Positions 24,831 through 33,944 are shown, numbered from the stretch's first letter. The stretch is DNA of 64,000 nt from Bog-159 sp963738345 (GCA_963738345.1 CAVTWI010000002.1:930001-994000); one strand, 5' to 3'. The notes: generated by a model not told the origin, from the sequence alone. A program made the numbers and translations.

Positions 24831-27326
24831 TTAGTGTAGCTGTGTTCCCGGCTTTTCGAGCAATTGCAGCAGGCTCATGTTTCCAAGTGTGGTGAACAGG
24901 CTGCCGTTGGAGGCGAAGGTGATGCGATCGTTTTCGCCGTACGCCGCAATCAGCGTGGGCTTCAGATTGGCCGCCAGTTGCTGCGCCGCGGGCTGCTTGC
25001 TGAACTGTTCGATCAGCGGCGCCAGCCTGGAAGCGTTGTAATAGATAACCGCGGAGAAGTTCGAGTATTGGTCGTGCGGGATCAATGCCGTGAACGTCGC
25101 CGAGCGCGGCAGCGTATAGCCGCTGGCCCGGTTCTGGATGGCGGTATCGAGCAGCGCCTGGCTAGACCCTGCCAGCATGTAACCATCCGTATAAGTATAG
25201 ACCACCGTGATGAACGACTTGGCGGCAGGGCTCACCAGCGTATAGTATGTGCGGCCGTTTACCGTCGACTGCTGGATCTGTACCGCCGGTTCCCCATGGC
25301 TACCGGCCAGCAGGTTCGCGCCAGCCAACAGCTTCTCGATGGTGGATTGCAGTTTCACCGGATCGTATACCTCAACGGCAACCTTAAATGCCGGCATCGG
25401 CAGCAGCGGGCCATCCTGCGCCATAGCCACCTCTCCGCCCAGCGCCGCCGCCAGATCATTCCGCAAATCCACGCCCAGCAGCGTTTGCACTTCGGACAAG
25501 TGCTGTTGGAAGACCGGATTCGATTGCTGCATGGTGATGATCTCGTCGATGATGGCGGTAGGCTGCTTTGTCGCTGCCGCCCACACCAGCGTGGCATCCG
25601 GCGAGATGAAGTCCAGCGCGCCCAGCGACGCGGGAGCCGCCAGCCATGAGGCTATCCCGGTGCGCGGTCCTTTGAAGATGAGCGAAGCGCGCGTTTCGGC
25701 GGCGCCCGCATTGCCGGTCTGCTGGATCATGAAATATTGCACGTTGGGGGCATGGTCGTGACCGGTCGGCATGCCTTGGTGCATGGCATCCACGTCGGCC
25801 GCCAGCAGCAAGCCCACACCTGCGCCGTAAGAAGCGGCAATCTGCGATCCGAAGTCGGTAGTGGCGAAGGTGGATGGCGCTCCGGCAGCAATCTGCCGCA
25901 ACGCGGCGGCATCCGGAGAGAGCGCCACCAGATGCGGCAGGATCAACAACACGCACTGCCCTTCGGGAATGCTTCCAATGGCCGACGGGTCGGTCACAAT
26001 CCGCAAATGCTGCGCGTGCGCCCCGCTCGAAAGCTTGGCCACTTCCGATTGCGCGAAAGCCGCGAAGCCGGACTGCTTCAGCTCAGCCATGATCACCGGC
26101 TGTCCCGGGTGACCACCGCCATTCAGCGAAGCCGCCACCACCATCTCGTTGCCCAGGTAGCTGCTCATGGTGCTCATATCGCCGATCACCTGGTCCAGCT
26201 TGTTCTGCTGCCACCATTGGCTCAGCGTGGCATTCTGCTGGATCTTGGGTACGAAAACCTGTTGCACTTCGGTCAGCGCCTGGCTCAGGTTGGGGATGCT
26301 GGCGTAGACCACCGTGTTGGCCGGCACCAGGCTTAACAACGTACTCGAATAGCGCAGGGCGGGGAAGTGATCCTGATCGAGCTTCACGTTAAGAGCGGTG
26401 ACGGCGTTCAGCATCGCGATATACGCGTCGGCATTATGGCTCCAGGAAATTTCCGTGGACACCGGCGTAGCGCCCATGGCCGAACTGGTCGACACCTGAT
26501 CGCCCGCGTGCAGCACGTCTTCGTGCCGGTTCTGCGCTACTAAGACGGTACCCTGGATCACCGTAACACGCGATCCTTTCAACCCGCTGTTCACGCTGAA
26601 TACCGTACCGGTGACGGCGACACGGCAATCGCGCGTGGCCACGTAAAGATGGCCGGCATGCCGCTTGGCCGCTTGCACGATGATGGAACCGTGGTCCAGG
26701 CCGATAGTCAGGTCGTTCCCGCGTTCCGAGGCGGAAAACCCGGAGCGCTCCCGCATCTCGACGTGCGAGCCATCCCGCAGGCGCAGCACGGCATGGGAAT
26801 CGCGGGCCGTACGGATGTCGGCTCCCGCGGGCACCGCTGCGCCGCGGATCAGCGGCACCGTGCCGGTCTCGGAAACCCGGTAAATCAATCCGTCAGCCGA
26901 TTCGACCGTGGCTTCCGGGCCGTTGTAGGCGGGGCGCAGACGATCGCCGAAAGCCCAGAACGAAAGGCCCGCGGCGGCCACCAGCGCGGCTGCCAGCGCC
27001 CATCGGAACATCTGTGGCTGGCGGTTGGCGGCGCGGGACTGCTGTTTGGTTCCAGGCGCGGTTCCCGCCATGGCATGGTAGCAGGCTACGCATTCGTGGG
27101 TGTGATCCTTCAGGAGCAACGCGCGCGCGGAGCTGAGCGTGCCCGCGCGATACTCCGGAATCAGCGCCTGAAAATCGGCGCAGGTATGCAAGGTATGGTG
27201 TTGCGCGAGGTGCGCCTGCACCCGCCCGGCGGCCGCTTCGATTACCGCGGGATCGATGGCTTCGCCGTGAATATCGGCGATGGCTTGTTCCAAGAGGGGA
27301 TCGAGGTTCGGATCTTGTGACGTCAT
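24831..27326 (-). CDS. Anti-sigma factor-like protein with FecR domain and long C-terminal region
   Basis: Membrane protein of 831 residues. The cytoplasmic N-terminus has a zinc-finger anti-sigma pattern (HTHECVACYHAM, HxxxCxxC, near residue 75). One transmembrane segment follows (WALAAALVAAAGLSFWAFG), then a FecR-like domain (LRLRDGSHVEMRERSGFSAS through RDCRVAVTGTVFSVNSGLKG), then about 550 residues of unrecognised extracytoplasmic sequence with repeated LVPANTVVYASIPNL/ALIPHDQYSNFSAVIYYNA-like pieces. It overlaps the ECF sigma gene by four bases, the classic sigma/anti-sigma arrangement. The C-terminal part is far longer than in ordinary FecR proteins and may sense or respond to an envelope signal; that is inference. 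Confidence 0.82.
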   Translation of the reverse strand: MTSQDPNLDPLLEQAIADIHGEAIDPAVIEAAAGRVQAHLAQHHTLHTCADFQALIPEYRAGTLSSARALLLKDHTHECVACYHAMAGTAPGTKQQSRAANRQPQMFRWALAAALVAAAGLSFWAFGDRLRPAYNGPEATVESADGLIYRVSETGTVPLIRGAAVPAGADIRTARDSHAVLRLRDGSHVEMRERSGFSASERGNDLTIGLDHGSIIVQAAKRHAGHLYVATRDCRVAVTGTVFSVNSGLKGSRVTVIQGTVLVAQNRHEDVLHAGDQVSTSSAMGATPVSTEISWSHNADAYIAMLNAVTALNVKLDQDHFPALRYSSTLLSLVPANTVVYASIPNLSQALTEVQQVFVPKIQQNATLSQWWQQNKLDQVIGDMSTMSSYLGNEMVVAASLNGGGHPGQPVIMAELKQSGFAAFAQSEVAKLSSGAHAQHLRIVTDPSAIGSIPEGQCVLLILPHLVALSPDAAALRQIAAGAPSTFATTDFGSQIAASYGAGVGLLLAADVDAMHQGMPTGHDHAPNVQYFMIQQTGNAGAAETRASLIFKGPRTGIASWLAAPASLGALDFISPDATLVWAAATKQPTAIIDEIITMQQSNPVFQQHLSEVQTLLGVDLRNDLAAALGGEVAMAQDGPLLPMPAFKVAVEVYDPVKLQSTIEKLLAGANLLAGSHGEPAVQIQQSTVNGRTYYTLVSPAAKSFITVVYTYTDGYMLAGSSQALLDTAIQNRASGYTLPRSATFTALIPHDQYSNFSAVIYYNASRLAPLIEQFSKQPAAQQLAANLKPTLIAAYGENDRITFASNGSLFTTLGNMSLLQLLEKPGTQLH

Positions 27327-27913
27327 CTGATTTCTCCCATGTATGAACGGTATTCCTGCTGAATGCGATCGCGTGTGCGGGACAAGGTTACTGCTACGCT
27401 GGCTGTCGTAGTGCCGAGTGCGTGAGCGATTTCCGGATTGTCGCAGCCTTCGAAAAAACGAAGCGCGAACATTTCGGCGGCCCGGGGACTAAGCCGGGCG
27501 ACGGCCTCTCGCAGCCAGGTGCGGATTTCGGTGGACCGGTGCAAACGATCGGGAGCAAGTGAGGCTTTTTCGGAAAGCAGTGGGGCCACGTCGTCCAATG
27601 GGATTTGCGGCGCGGACTGCCGGGAGCGAATCAGGTCCAGCGCTGCGTTTACGGCTGCTCGCCGTAGATACCCTTCCACATTGCCGACGGCTTCGGCGTC
27701 CGGCTGGCGGCGCAGCAGGCGCATAAAGACGGTTTGCAGAACGTCTTCAGCGTCGCTGGCGTTACCCGTAACGCGGTAGGCCGCGCGGAAAACGGTGGCG
27801 TGATGCTCCCGGAATACTAGGTCCAGTTCCAGACCCGGTGGGGGTGTGGCTTGGACCGGTTCGATTTGGGCGGTGGCCTCCACTTTTTCTTTCCTCCCTT
27901 GCTCTTCATACAT
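27323..27913 (-). CDS. ECF-type RNA polymerase sigma factor
   Basis: Sigma-70 family ECF factor of 196 residues. Region 2 is LVFREHHATVFRAAYRVTG with NASDAEDVLQTVFMRLLRR; region 4 is LSPRAAEMFALRFFEGCDNP followed by EIAHALGTTTASVAVTLSRT. The ATG at 27911-27913 has GGAGG seven bases upstream and is preferred over the ATG seven codons earlier. The gene overlaps its probable anti-sigma gene by four bases. Target promoters are unknown; ECF operons are usually autoregulated. Confidence 0.92.
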   Translation of the reverse strand: MYEEQGRKEKVEATAQIEPVQATPPPGLELDLVFREHHATVFRAAYRVTGNASDAEDVLQTVFMRLLRRQPDAEAVGNVEGYLRRAAVNAALDLIRSRQSAPQIPLDDVAPLLSEKASLAPDRLHRSTEIRTWLREAVARLSPRAAEMFALRFFEGCDNPEIAHALGTTTASVAVTLSRTRDRIQQEYRSYMGEIR

Positions 27914-27931
27914 GAAGACGCCTCCGAAGCC

Positions 27932-27948
27932 CATTATTAAACAAACTC
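27932..27948. repeat. 17-bp direct repeat, left copy
   Basis: CATTATTAAACAAACTC occurs here and again at 29942-29958, 2,010 bp apart in the same orientation. Over the next 15 bases about 10 also match. The AT-rich word is unusual for this GC-rich window. The two copies bracket a stretch of orphan genes and an Rhs fragment. Confidence 0.75.
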
Positions 27949-28202
27949 AAACCGAACCGCGACGTAAGGGGGGCATTGTCGAGGTGAAGAGTATTCACTT
28001 CAAGATTTCGGGCGCATCGTACTCTTCAACCTCTTCAACCTTAGGTAGTTTGGAGCGGGACTCCTTCGAAACACTCGGTTCGGTCGTCCATACGGCCCAT
28101 TCAGATTTCAAGGAGCCCCGCGTAACACGGCTAGGGTGCCGCAATCGCCGCGAACCAAGTCCGTTTTCCGCATCGCCCCGAGGTTGACAGAATCGGCGTT
28201 GA
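27949..28202. other. Intergenic segment with no convincing gene
   Basis: Between the sigma factor promoter side and the next ORF I see only short out-of-context frames. The segment ends close to the start of the 98-codon ORF at 28203 and should contain the sigma operon promoter reading leftwards; no clear -35/-10 pair stands out. Confidence 0.4.
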
Positions 28203-28499
28203 ATGATACAGTCCAACAGCGTTATGTTGAAAGATGGCGCGAGCTTTTCCGTCGCATCGGACCCGCTGACCGTCACCCTAGGATGGAATGATGGGGCGGC
28301 CGCAAGAACTACAGGCGGGGCCAGCGGAAGTAATGGAATGCCGGCTCAAATTGTTTGCAACGGCGCCCTCAATTTCGCACAAGGCACAACCATTCTTCAG
28401 GCAGACGGCACCCACAATCTAACGTACGCTTTCGCGCTCGGCGCCACCATAGGATCACCAGCGTTCGCAGCCTACGTCAATCTGGAGCGATTGCAGTGA
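28203..28499 (+). CDS. Hypothetical small protein
   Basis: Unrecognised 98-residue ORF without signal peptide or membrane segment. It is rich in Gly, Ala, Ser and Thr (GGASGSNGMPAQIVCNGALN) with alternating hydrophobic patterns suggesting beta strands, as in a fragment of a larger secreted or phage-tail-like protein. No Shine-Dalgarno sequence is evident before ATG 28203. It could be a fragment or a spurious ORF; composition favours a real coding origin only weakly. Confidence 0.35.
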   Translation: MIQSNSVMLKDGASFSVASDPLTVTLGWNDGAAARTTGGASGSNGMPAQIVCNGALNFAQGTTILQADGTHNLTYAFALGATIGSPAFAAYVNLERLQ

Positions 28500-28626
28500 G
28501 CCTAAACTGCCGCCTGGACATTGGACGATCCTTATAGTGAGCCCGTAAACGGATTAGCGCTCATTTTTGATTGGGGCACAAGCTACGCTGCTTGTATGGT
28601 CCTTGCGGGAACAGCACAGCCTTGAT

Positions 28627-28986
28627 ATGAGGAAAAAGAAATCGATCCGGTCGAAACGCTTAGACGCGGCAGAATTCATCCAGGATATAAGACGGCGACA
28701 GGAAAACATTTTGTGGCCGAATGTTCTTGTGGGGGGGCGGGCGGCAGATAGCTTCCTTTGGCGCGGTTCGGCGCACCCCACCATGGTTCAGCGCACCGGC
28801 GGTTTAATCATCGGTGGCAGCTTTTCGGGACTCGGTTTAGAAATCGCATATTTCGCCTTAAGGGACCGGTCAGTCATGGTCGGGCTGACCGCATGCTTTT
28901 TCTGCTACATAGGCTTTCGCTTGATATTTGTGGCGGTCCAGCCGCGGCGGCGACGGAAAGGTAACCCATCCGGTGAGAAGCGTTAG
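28627..28986 (+). CDS. Small membrane protein of unknown function
   Basis: Protein of about 119 residues from the ATG at 28627 (a TTG at 28567 would add 20 residues). It has a basic N-terminus (MRKKKSIRSKR), then a segment RRRQENILWPNVLVGGRAAD and LWRGSAHPTMVQRTGG, of a kind that recurs in small two-TM membrane proteins. Two transmembrane helices follow (IIGGSFSGLGLEIAYFAL and VGLTACFFCYIGFRLIFVAV) and the protein ends in a basic RRRRKG tail. It overlaps the next ORF by 14 bases, suggesting a two-gene unit. Function unknown. Confidence 0.6.
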   Translation: MRKKKSIRSKRLDAAEFIQDIRRRQENILWPNVLVGGRAADSFLWRGSAHPTMVQRTGGLIIGGSFSGLGLEIAYFALRDRSVMVGLTACFFCYIGFRLIFVAVQPRRRRKGNPSGEKR

Positions 28987-29404
28987 CAGGTGGCTGGCCT
29001 CACTGCTGGTTTCGACTCTGATAGCGGTTTTGGCCACGGCGGTTCTAGGCGCCCCGATACCTCTGACTGGGGCAGTAAAATCGGCCTTCCGAATCCAAGT
29101 GCTGGCGGACGCCTGTATTTCGTTAGGGCTGGGATGCCTACCAATGATCAAATGGAGACAGGACGCTTCGGCATGGACCTGGATTGTGGGAGTGCTATGG
29201 GCGTGGATTGGGCTTCACTCGATGGCTTCAGTCTTTGGCGGCATGCCATTCGAGGATTTGGTAGGCCTCTCTTGCCTTTCGACGTCGAACGTCACCGGTT
29301 GCCAATTCTATGCGAGCTACGGAATACCACTTCTGCGGACCGCGGGGTTTTCCGCTGGGGCAGCGCTGCGGCATGCGTGGCCGCGTCTTCAGAGTATCTG
29401 GTGA
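28973..29404 (+). CDS. Hypothetical membrane protein
   Basis: Predicted 143-residue protein from a GTG at 28973 that overlaps the preceding gene by 14 bases and has GGAAAGG about 8 bases upstream. Three to four hydrophobic segments are visible (WLASLLVSTLIAVLATAVLG, TWIVGVLWAWIGLHSMASVF, ASYGIPLLRTAGFSAGAAL) and two cysteines lie in an intervening loop. I do not recognise a family. Likely inner-membrane and functionally linked to the preceding small membrane protein. Confidence 0.5.
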   Translation: MRSVSRWLASLLVSTLIAVLATAVLGAPIPLTGAVKSAFRIQVLADACISLGLGCLPMIKWRQDASAWTWIVGVLWAWIGLHSMASVFGGMPFEDLVGLSCLSTSNVTGCQFYASYGIPLLRTAGFSAGAALRHAWPRLQSIW

Positions 29405-29489
29405 CGGCCCGCTGAGCTCGAAAGACAATCACAGCGTAATGTGGGACGGGCGATTTTCGCCGGTGGATCCGCACTAGGGAACTTAGCAG

Positions 29490-29950
29490 AGTTGAGCGCC
29501 AGACATTGGTACGATTGATGTTTCGCTGCGATACGGCGGGGATGCTGCTGACGAGCTACGTATACGATCAGTTGAATCATTTGACGCAGGTGGGGATGCC
29601 CCGCAGCACGGCCAACGGGATGAAGACGCAGACGCGCACTTTTGTGTACGATCCGACCACGCAGCGGCTGAGTTCGGCTACGAATCCGGAAAACGGGGAC
29701 GGTGGGCTATACTTATAACGCGGACGGAACCTTGGCCACCAAGAAAGACGCCAACGGCAATACGGAATCGTACAGCTACGATGCGTATCAGCGGTTGACG
29801 GCGATCCCGGACCGGCAGCAAACGTTTACGTATGAGACCTGCCCCACGGGCATTACGCCGTCTGGATGCGTGAACGCGCCAGGCAAAATGGTACAGGCCA
29901 CATTTCTCCCGCAGACTGGGCCGAATCAGGTCAGTTTCGCACATTATTAA
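29490..29950 (+). pseudogene. Rhs/YD-repeat protein fragment with frameshift
   Basis: Two overlapping frames together encode YD repeats: FRCDTAGMLLTSYVYDQLNH, then RTFVYDPTTQRLSSATNPENG, then in the +1-shifted frame GYTYNADGTLATKKDANGNT followed by ESYSYDAYQRLTAIPD. The switch falls at the GGGG run 29695-29698; removing one G restores NPENG-TVGYTYNADG. There is no plausible start or secretion signal and the C-terminal Rhs core and toxin are missing, so this is a short relic of an Rhs polymorphic toxin or YD-repeat surface protein. The stop codon lies inside the 17-bp repeat at 29942. Confidence 0.85.
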
Positions 29951-29958
29951 ACAAACTC
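29942..29958. repeat. 17-bp direct repeat, right copy
   Basis: Second copy of CATTATTAAACAAACTC, followed directly by the REP-like sequence AGCGGAGCGGCGACCGTCAC. It supplies the stop codon of the Rhs remnant, as would be expected if sequence to its left had been inserted or deleted up to this point. Confidence 0.75.
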
Positions 29959-30146
29959 TAGCGGAGCGGCGACCGTCACGGAGTCGTCCCGTTGTGGCCG
30001 AACGGCGTGCGCCGATCACACGCAGGCAAAAACAGTTCGATCCCATCCTGAGTATCACTTAGCCGCATACATGCACCCCAACGCCGGAAATCGCATGCTC
30101 TACTCAAATCGGATAGCGGGTCCACCCCGCCATCAAAGGAGCAAAT

Positions 30147-30707
30147 ATGTTGGTATCAGAGAAACAGCATCAGGCGAATAAGCAGAATGCCCAGAAGTCC
30201 TGCGGCCCGAAAACAGAGGCAGGTCGCGAAGCCATCCGCTTCAACGCCCTCACCTTCGGCCTGCGCACCCGCGCCGTTATCCTCCCCACCGAAAACGCCG
30301 CGGCCTATTCCCAGCTTTGGGACGAATTGTTCTCGGAATGGAATCCCCGCAACCGCACTGAAACCTGCTGCTTCGAAACTTTGGTCGTCATCCAGTGGCT
30401 GCTCATCCGCAACGCCAACTCCGAAACCCGCATCTATATAGAAATCCCGTTCAACGAACGCCGCTTCGCCATGCTGGCCGAAGTCGATAAACAGCGCACC
30501 AAACTCGAAAAAGAGTTTCGCATCGCCGTCGACTACTTGCAGAAGTTACAAAAGCAGCGTTCCGCGCAGCCGCAACCCGCATCCCCTGCCGAACCCCTGC
30601 AGGAGGTGCTCAACAACCAAGTGAAACCGCATCCTGGCTTCGTCATGTCGGAACCCGTCGACCCGCAGCCCATGTTCTGCGCGCCCGATACCACCGACAC
30701 TCGCTAA
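30147..30707 (+). CDS. Conserved hypothetical protein with AQKSCGPKT N-terminus
   Basis: Protein of 186 residues. The N-terminal block NKQNAQKSCGPKTEAGREAI, then RFNALTFGLRTRAVILP, is a recurrent motif (typically NAxxSTGPxTxEGK...NALKHGL) of a small protein family common in acidobacteria and relatives, of unknown function and often found in accessory regions. The rest is helical and charged, with a coiled-coil-like stretch near residues 110-135 and a Pro/Gln-rich tail. An AAAGGAG ribosome site lies about 7 bases before ATG 30147. Confidence 0.75.
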   Translation: MLVSEKQHQANKQNAQKSCGPKTEAGREAIRFNALTFGLRTRAVILPTENAAAYSQLWDELFSEWNPRNRTETCCFETLVVIQWLLIRNANSETRIYIEIPFNERRFAMLAEVDKQRTKLEKEFRIAVDYLQKLQKQRSAQPQPASPAEPLQEVLNNQVKPHPGFVMSEPVDPQPMFCAPDTTDTR

Positions 30708-31039
30708 ACTTTTCCCGCACTGAGATCTTTGACAACCCCGCGCCCGGCAACGAAGGGTGCGCCAGTATTGTGTCTCGACCCAACCCCGAAACCTAGTTTT
30801 CCTCTCCTCAATCCTGAAACGCCCCCCCAAAAGCCAAGAAGAAGCGAAAATAACCATATTCCGGCCCCCGGCTCTTGCCCCGCCACCCAACTCCCTCGCG
30901 CCCCATGCCCCGTCTAAACTATCTAACTCGTTTACATTCATTATCTTAGGCTTTGTTTGCCCCGCCTCGCCGCGCGCGGAATCGAACCGCAGGTTCGTTC
31001 TAAGGGTAAGGAGAGCCGTTCAAAATAGTTGATCGTGTG
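30708..31039. other. Intergenic region without a gene
   Basis: Pyrimidine-rich + strand (many CCCC runs) with no supported ORF. Near 30976-30994 a sequence complementary to GCGGTTCGATTCCGC looks like an isolated tRNA T-arm, possibly a relic of a tRNA; no matching acceptor or anticodon arm is visible. Confidence 0.4.
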
Positions 31040-31042
31040 TGG

Positions 31043-31129
31043 TGCCCGGGGTGGGAATCGAACCCACACTCCCGTTGCCGGGAAAAGGATTTTAAGTCCT
31101 TTGCGTCTGCCGGTTTCGCCACCCGGGCA
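31043..31129 (-). tRNA. tRNA-Leu (anticodon UAA)
   Basis: Read on the minus strand from 31129: acceptor arm TGCCCGG pairs with CCGGGCA, the D-arm is followed by the anticodon stem-loop GGACTTAAAATCC with anticodon TAA, then a long variable arm (CCCGGCAACGGG region) characteristic of class II tRNAs, and the T-loop GGTTCGATTCC. CCA is encoded at 31040-31042. The length of 87 bases fits tRNA-Leu. Confidence 0.95.
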
Positions 31130-31319
31130 ATGGAGCGAAAGCTACTTTGGCAGTGTAACACGCTAGGCCGCGCGCCAATTATCGAGGCGACGACGGAGAT
31201 TTCGCAACTGAACCGGCGCTTGCGGGTATATGCCCGCGAGATGGCAGTCATGAGCCGGGGTCGCCCGCGCGGAGACTGCAATACCATATCTGTCACCGCC
31301 GGACGTCAGTGCGGCCAAA

Positions 31320-31709
31320 CTATCGCACGCGGTTGGTTCCGGCGCCAATCTCACGGGCTGCCTTCCAACTATCTTTGAATACGTCTCGTCGCCACCTTCG
31401 ATTCGCCGCCGAAGTACTCACCCCGTTGTATCCGTCAACGTAGGCCATGAGCAACCTTGAAACGATGCAACCAGCGACGGCTTGCATCTCGATTCCATAA
31501 CGTTGCCGAAGCACCTGTGCGTAGCTAGGCTGCCATGGAATCGGCAGCCCATATGTCAAGTGCCGGTAGTGTCCATGAGCGATGTCGTACTGGGCTACCA
31601 TCGCACCCCGGACAAAAGCCGACGCATTCCACGCTAAATAGCTCAGGGTCAAAATTCCGCACATTAATAAGGCCGTCAGCTTTTTGTGCCTTAAGGTGGA
31701 ACGGAGCAT
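31320..31709 (-). CDS. Hypothetical membrane-anchored protein
   Basis: Protein of 129 residues with an N-terminal hydrophobic anchor or signal (LTALLMCGILTLSYLAWNAS) and a soluble remainder containing GHYRHLTYGLPIPWQPSYAQ, QRYGIEMQAVAGCIVS and AYVDGYNGVSTSAANRRW. This looks like a conserved family but I cannot name a function. It lies between a tRNA and an FG-GAP gene on the same strand. Confidence 0.6.
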   Translation of the reverse strand: MLRSTLRHKKLTALLMCGILTLSYLAWNASAFVRGAMVAQYDIAHGHYRHLTYGLPIPWQPSYAQVLRQRYGIEMQAVAGCIVSRLLMAYVDGYNGVSTSAANRRWRRDVFKDSWKAAREIGAGTNRVR

Positions 31710-31755
31710 CGTATCAACTCCAGTTTTAAGTTTACGCCAGCCCGCATCGGCGCAC

Positions 31756-33893
31756 CTACCGGCTCTGATTCGTCAGAATTGTAACGCCCCCGCTCACAAA
31801 TGCGAGGTCGGGTATTCCATCCAGATTGAAATCGCCCACCAACGCCGCCTCCGGAAAGGAACCCGCGTTAAAGTTGCGCGCATCTTGTGCGGCCTGAAAT
31901 GTACCGCCGCCCGTGCCCAGCATGATCGACACGGCATACGTTCCCTTATGTGTCGCGACAATGTCCGGTATGCCGTCCTGATTCAAATCCGCCACAGTCA
32001 CAGAAGTCGGAGGGGACAACACCGTCGGGTAGATCACCGCCGGCTCGAAGGTTCCCCGCCCATCGCCGAACAGCACGCAAATGGAATGCTTGTTGCCCAC
32101 CACTAAGTCGAGCTTGCCATCGCCGTTAAGATCCGCGGCCGCCACCGAGTGCGATTCGCCCCCGGTCGGATAACTAGCGCTAAGTCGAAATGCGCCTGCG
32201 CCGTTACCCAGTAGGATGGAAACGTCCCCGGTTTGCACGTTGGCGACCGCCAGGTCGATGTTGCCGTCGCCATTGAAATCGCCTGTGGCCAGGTCGTAAG
32301 GATCCCCCCCGCCAGATAGTGCGCCGGCGCGCCGAAGGTGCCGTCCCCATTGCCCAGGCAGATCGTTACCCCCTCCACCGACAGCATTGCCAGATCCGAC
32401 TTGCCATCGCCGTTAAAATCCGCGGTGAAGATGAAATCGCCGCCGGCCGCAAATACGGTTGGACGTTGAAAAGTTCCATCACCATTTCCCAGCGTGATCG
32501 CTACCTTGCCCTGCAGCTTCAACGCCAGGTCCGGCTTCCCATCCATATTGAAATCGGCCGCCGCGACGGACATGACGTTGCTTGGGTAGTTATAAAGGAT
32601 GGGCGGCTTCAGGGTCCCATCCCCATTGCCTAGATAGATTCCGATATCGTAGGTGGACTGGTCGTAGTAAGCGCTGGTTACTACTAAGTCGGGCTTGCCA
32701 TCGCCATTGAAGTCCGCCATAGCGAAATGGTCCCCTTCAAACACCTCCCCATACATTGGTGGAGACGGAAACCTGCCCTTACCGTCACCCAGAAGCAAGC
32801 TGATGGTATCCGACTGGACGTTGATCGCGACCAGATCCAGCCGGTGATCGTTGTTGAAATCGCCGGCTGCTAACCGCTCCGTGTAGTCACCCGAGACGTA
32901 AGAGACAGGGGGCGAGAAACTCCCGTCGCCTTGGCCTAGCAGCACGCTAACACCGCTGTAGCCGACCGCCAGGTCCGGTGTGCCATCGCCGTTGAAATCG
33001 CCTGTGGCCAGGGATATCGGAGCGTCTCCGGCATCCGACAGAGTTGCCGGTTGGAAACTGCCGTCGCCGTTCCCCAGCATGACAGCCAGATTGTAAGGGC
33101 TGATCATCGCCAAGTCGGGCACGCCATCGCGATTGAAGTCGGCCACCACGGCTCCCAGTGCGTTCGTGATCCCGCTGTCGTAGCTGACCGGGCCTTGGAA
33201 AGTGCCGTCGCCGTTGCCGAGAAGAACGGCCACAACGGTTTCGGTTGCCACTACCAGGTCGATGCGGCCATCGCCGTTCAAATCCGCGGCGGCCACGCAA
33301 TCAGGAAAGTCGGGCACTGTCAGGGTGACCGGCGGCTGAAAAGTGCCATCGCCATTATTCAGCAGAACGGAAATTAGGTTACGAGCCGGGTATCCGTTAG
33401 TTACCACCAGATCGGGTTTACCATCGCCATTGAAATCGGCAACCGCCAGAGTGTAGGGACTTACGCCGCCAGCGTTACTGATAGGCGGCTGAAAAGTGCC
33501 GTCTCCATTGCCCAGCCAGATCATCACGCCGCCCGCAGTACCCTCGACAGCCTGCGCCAGGTCCAGTTTACCGTCGCCATTGAAATCGGCAACCGCCAGG
33601 GCGGAACCGTTGCTTTGCGCGGGAAGTGGCTCCTGGTAGCTCCACCGCGCCTTCAAATCTCCATGGCCGTCGCCCGCAAAAACGCTCAACGTGGTGCCCA
33701 CGCCGGCCTGGTTCGATGCCAGTGCCAGGTCAAGATTTCCGTCACCATTGAAATCGCCCGTAGCCATAGAGGTGGCGCCGTAGGCAGGAAAGACCAGCGA
33801 GGAATTGAAACGCGGCGGGGTGGCAGCCATGGCTCCAAAAGTAACTAGAGCGAAGGCCAGAGTCAGGTTCGCGGCAAGGTGCGTATTGCGCAT
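31756..33893 (-). CDS. Secreted FG-GAP/VCBS repeat protein, frameshifted
   Basis: Signal peptide (MRNTHLAANLTLAFALVTFG) followed by about 14 repeats of the type DFNGDGKPDLVV...LGNGDGTFQPP, an integrin-alpha-like FG-GAP beta-propeller with DxDGxxD calcium loops. No enzymatic domain is seen. The frame runs from 33893 to about 32311 and continues in another frame to 31756; the shift lies at a 7-base C run on the + strand (32304-32310). One more base there would restore HYLAGGDPYDLATGDF. The gene is thus either broken, phase-variable or mis-sequenced. Likely role: extracellular or surface binding. Confidence 0.85.
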
Positions 33894-33944
33894 GCTATTT
33901 CTCCACAGGTTTTCAATTATCCCTCGCGAAGTCTGGATACGGCA

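Noticed and set aside
24122..24895. Long ORFs on both strands across 24.1-24.9 kb (up to 257 codons on +, N-terminal extension on -)
   Set aside because: They consist only of the short tandem repeat, which is free of stop codons in all six frames; there is no ATG within the array and no independent coding signal.
27846..28276. Small ORFs on both strands between the sigma factor and 28203
   Set aside because: Low-complexity or shadow frames without ribosome sites or conserved motifs.
30976..30994. Second tRNA gene near tRNA-Leu
   Set aside because: Only a T-arm-like stretch is present; no acceptor, D or anticodon arm can be folded around it.
31043..31129. tRNA-Leu as an integration site with an att duplication
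   Set aside because: No integrase gene is seen and only about 11 bases (GGAATCGAACC) recur nearby, which is explained by the general T-arm consensus.
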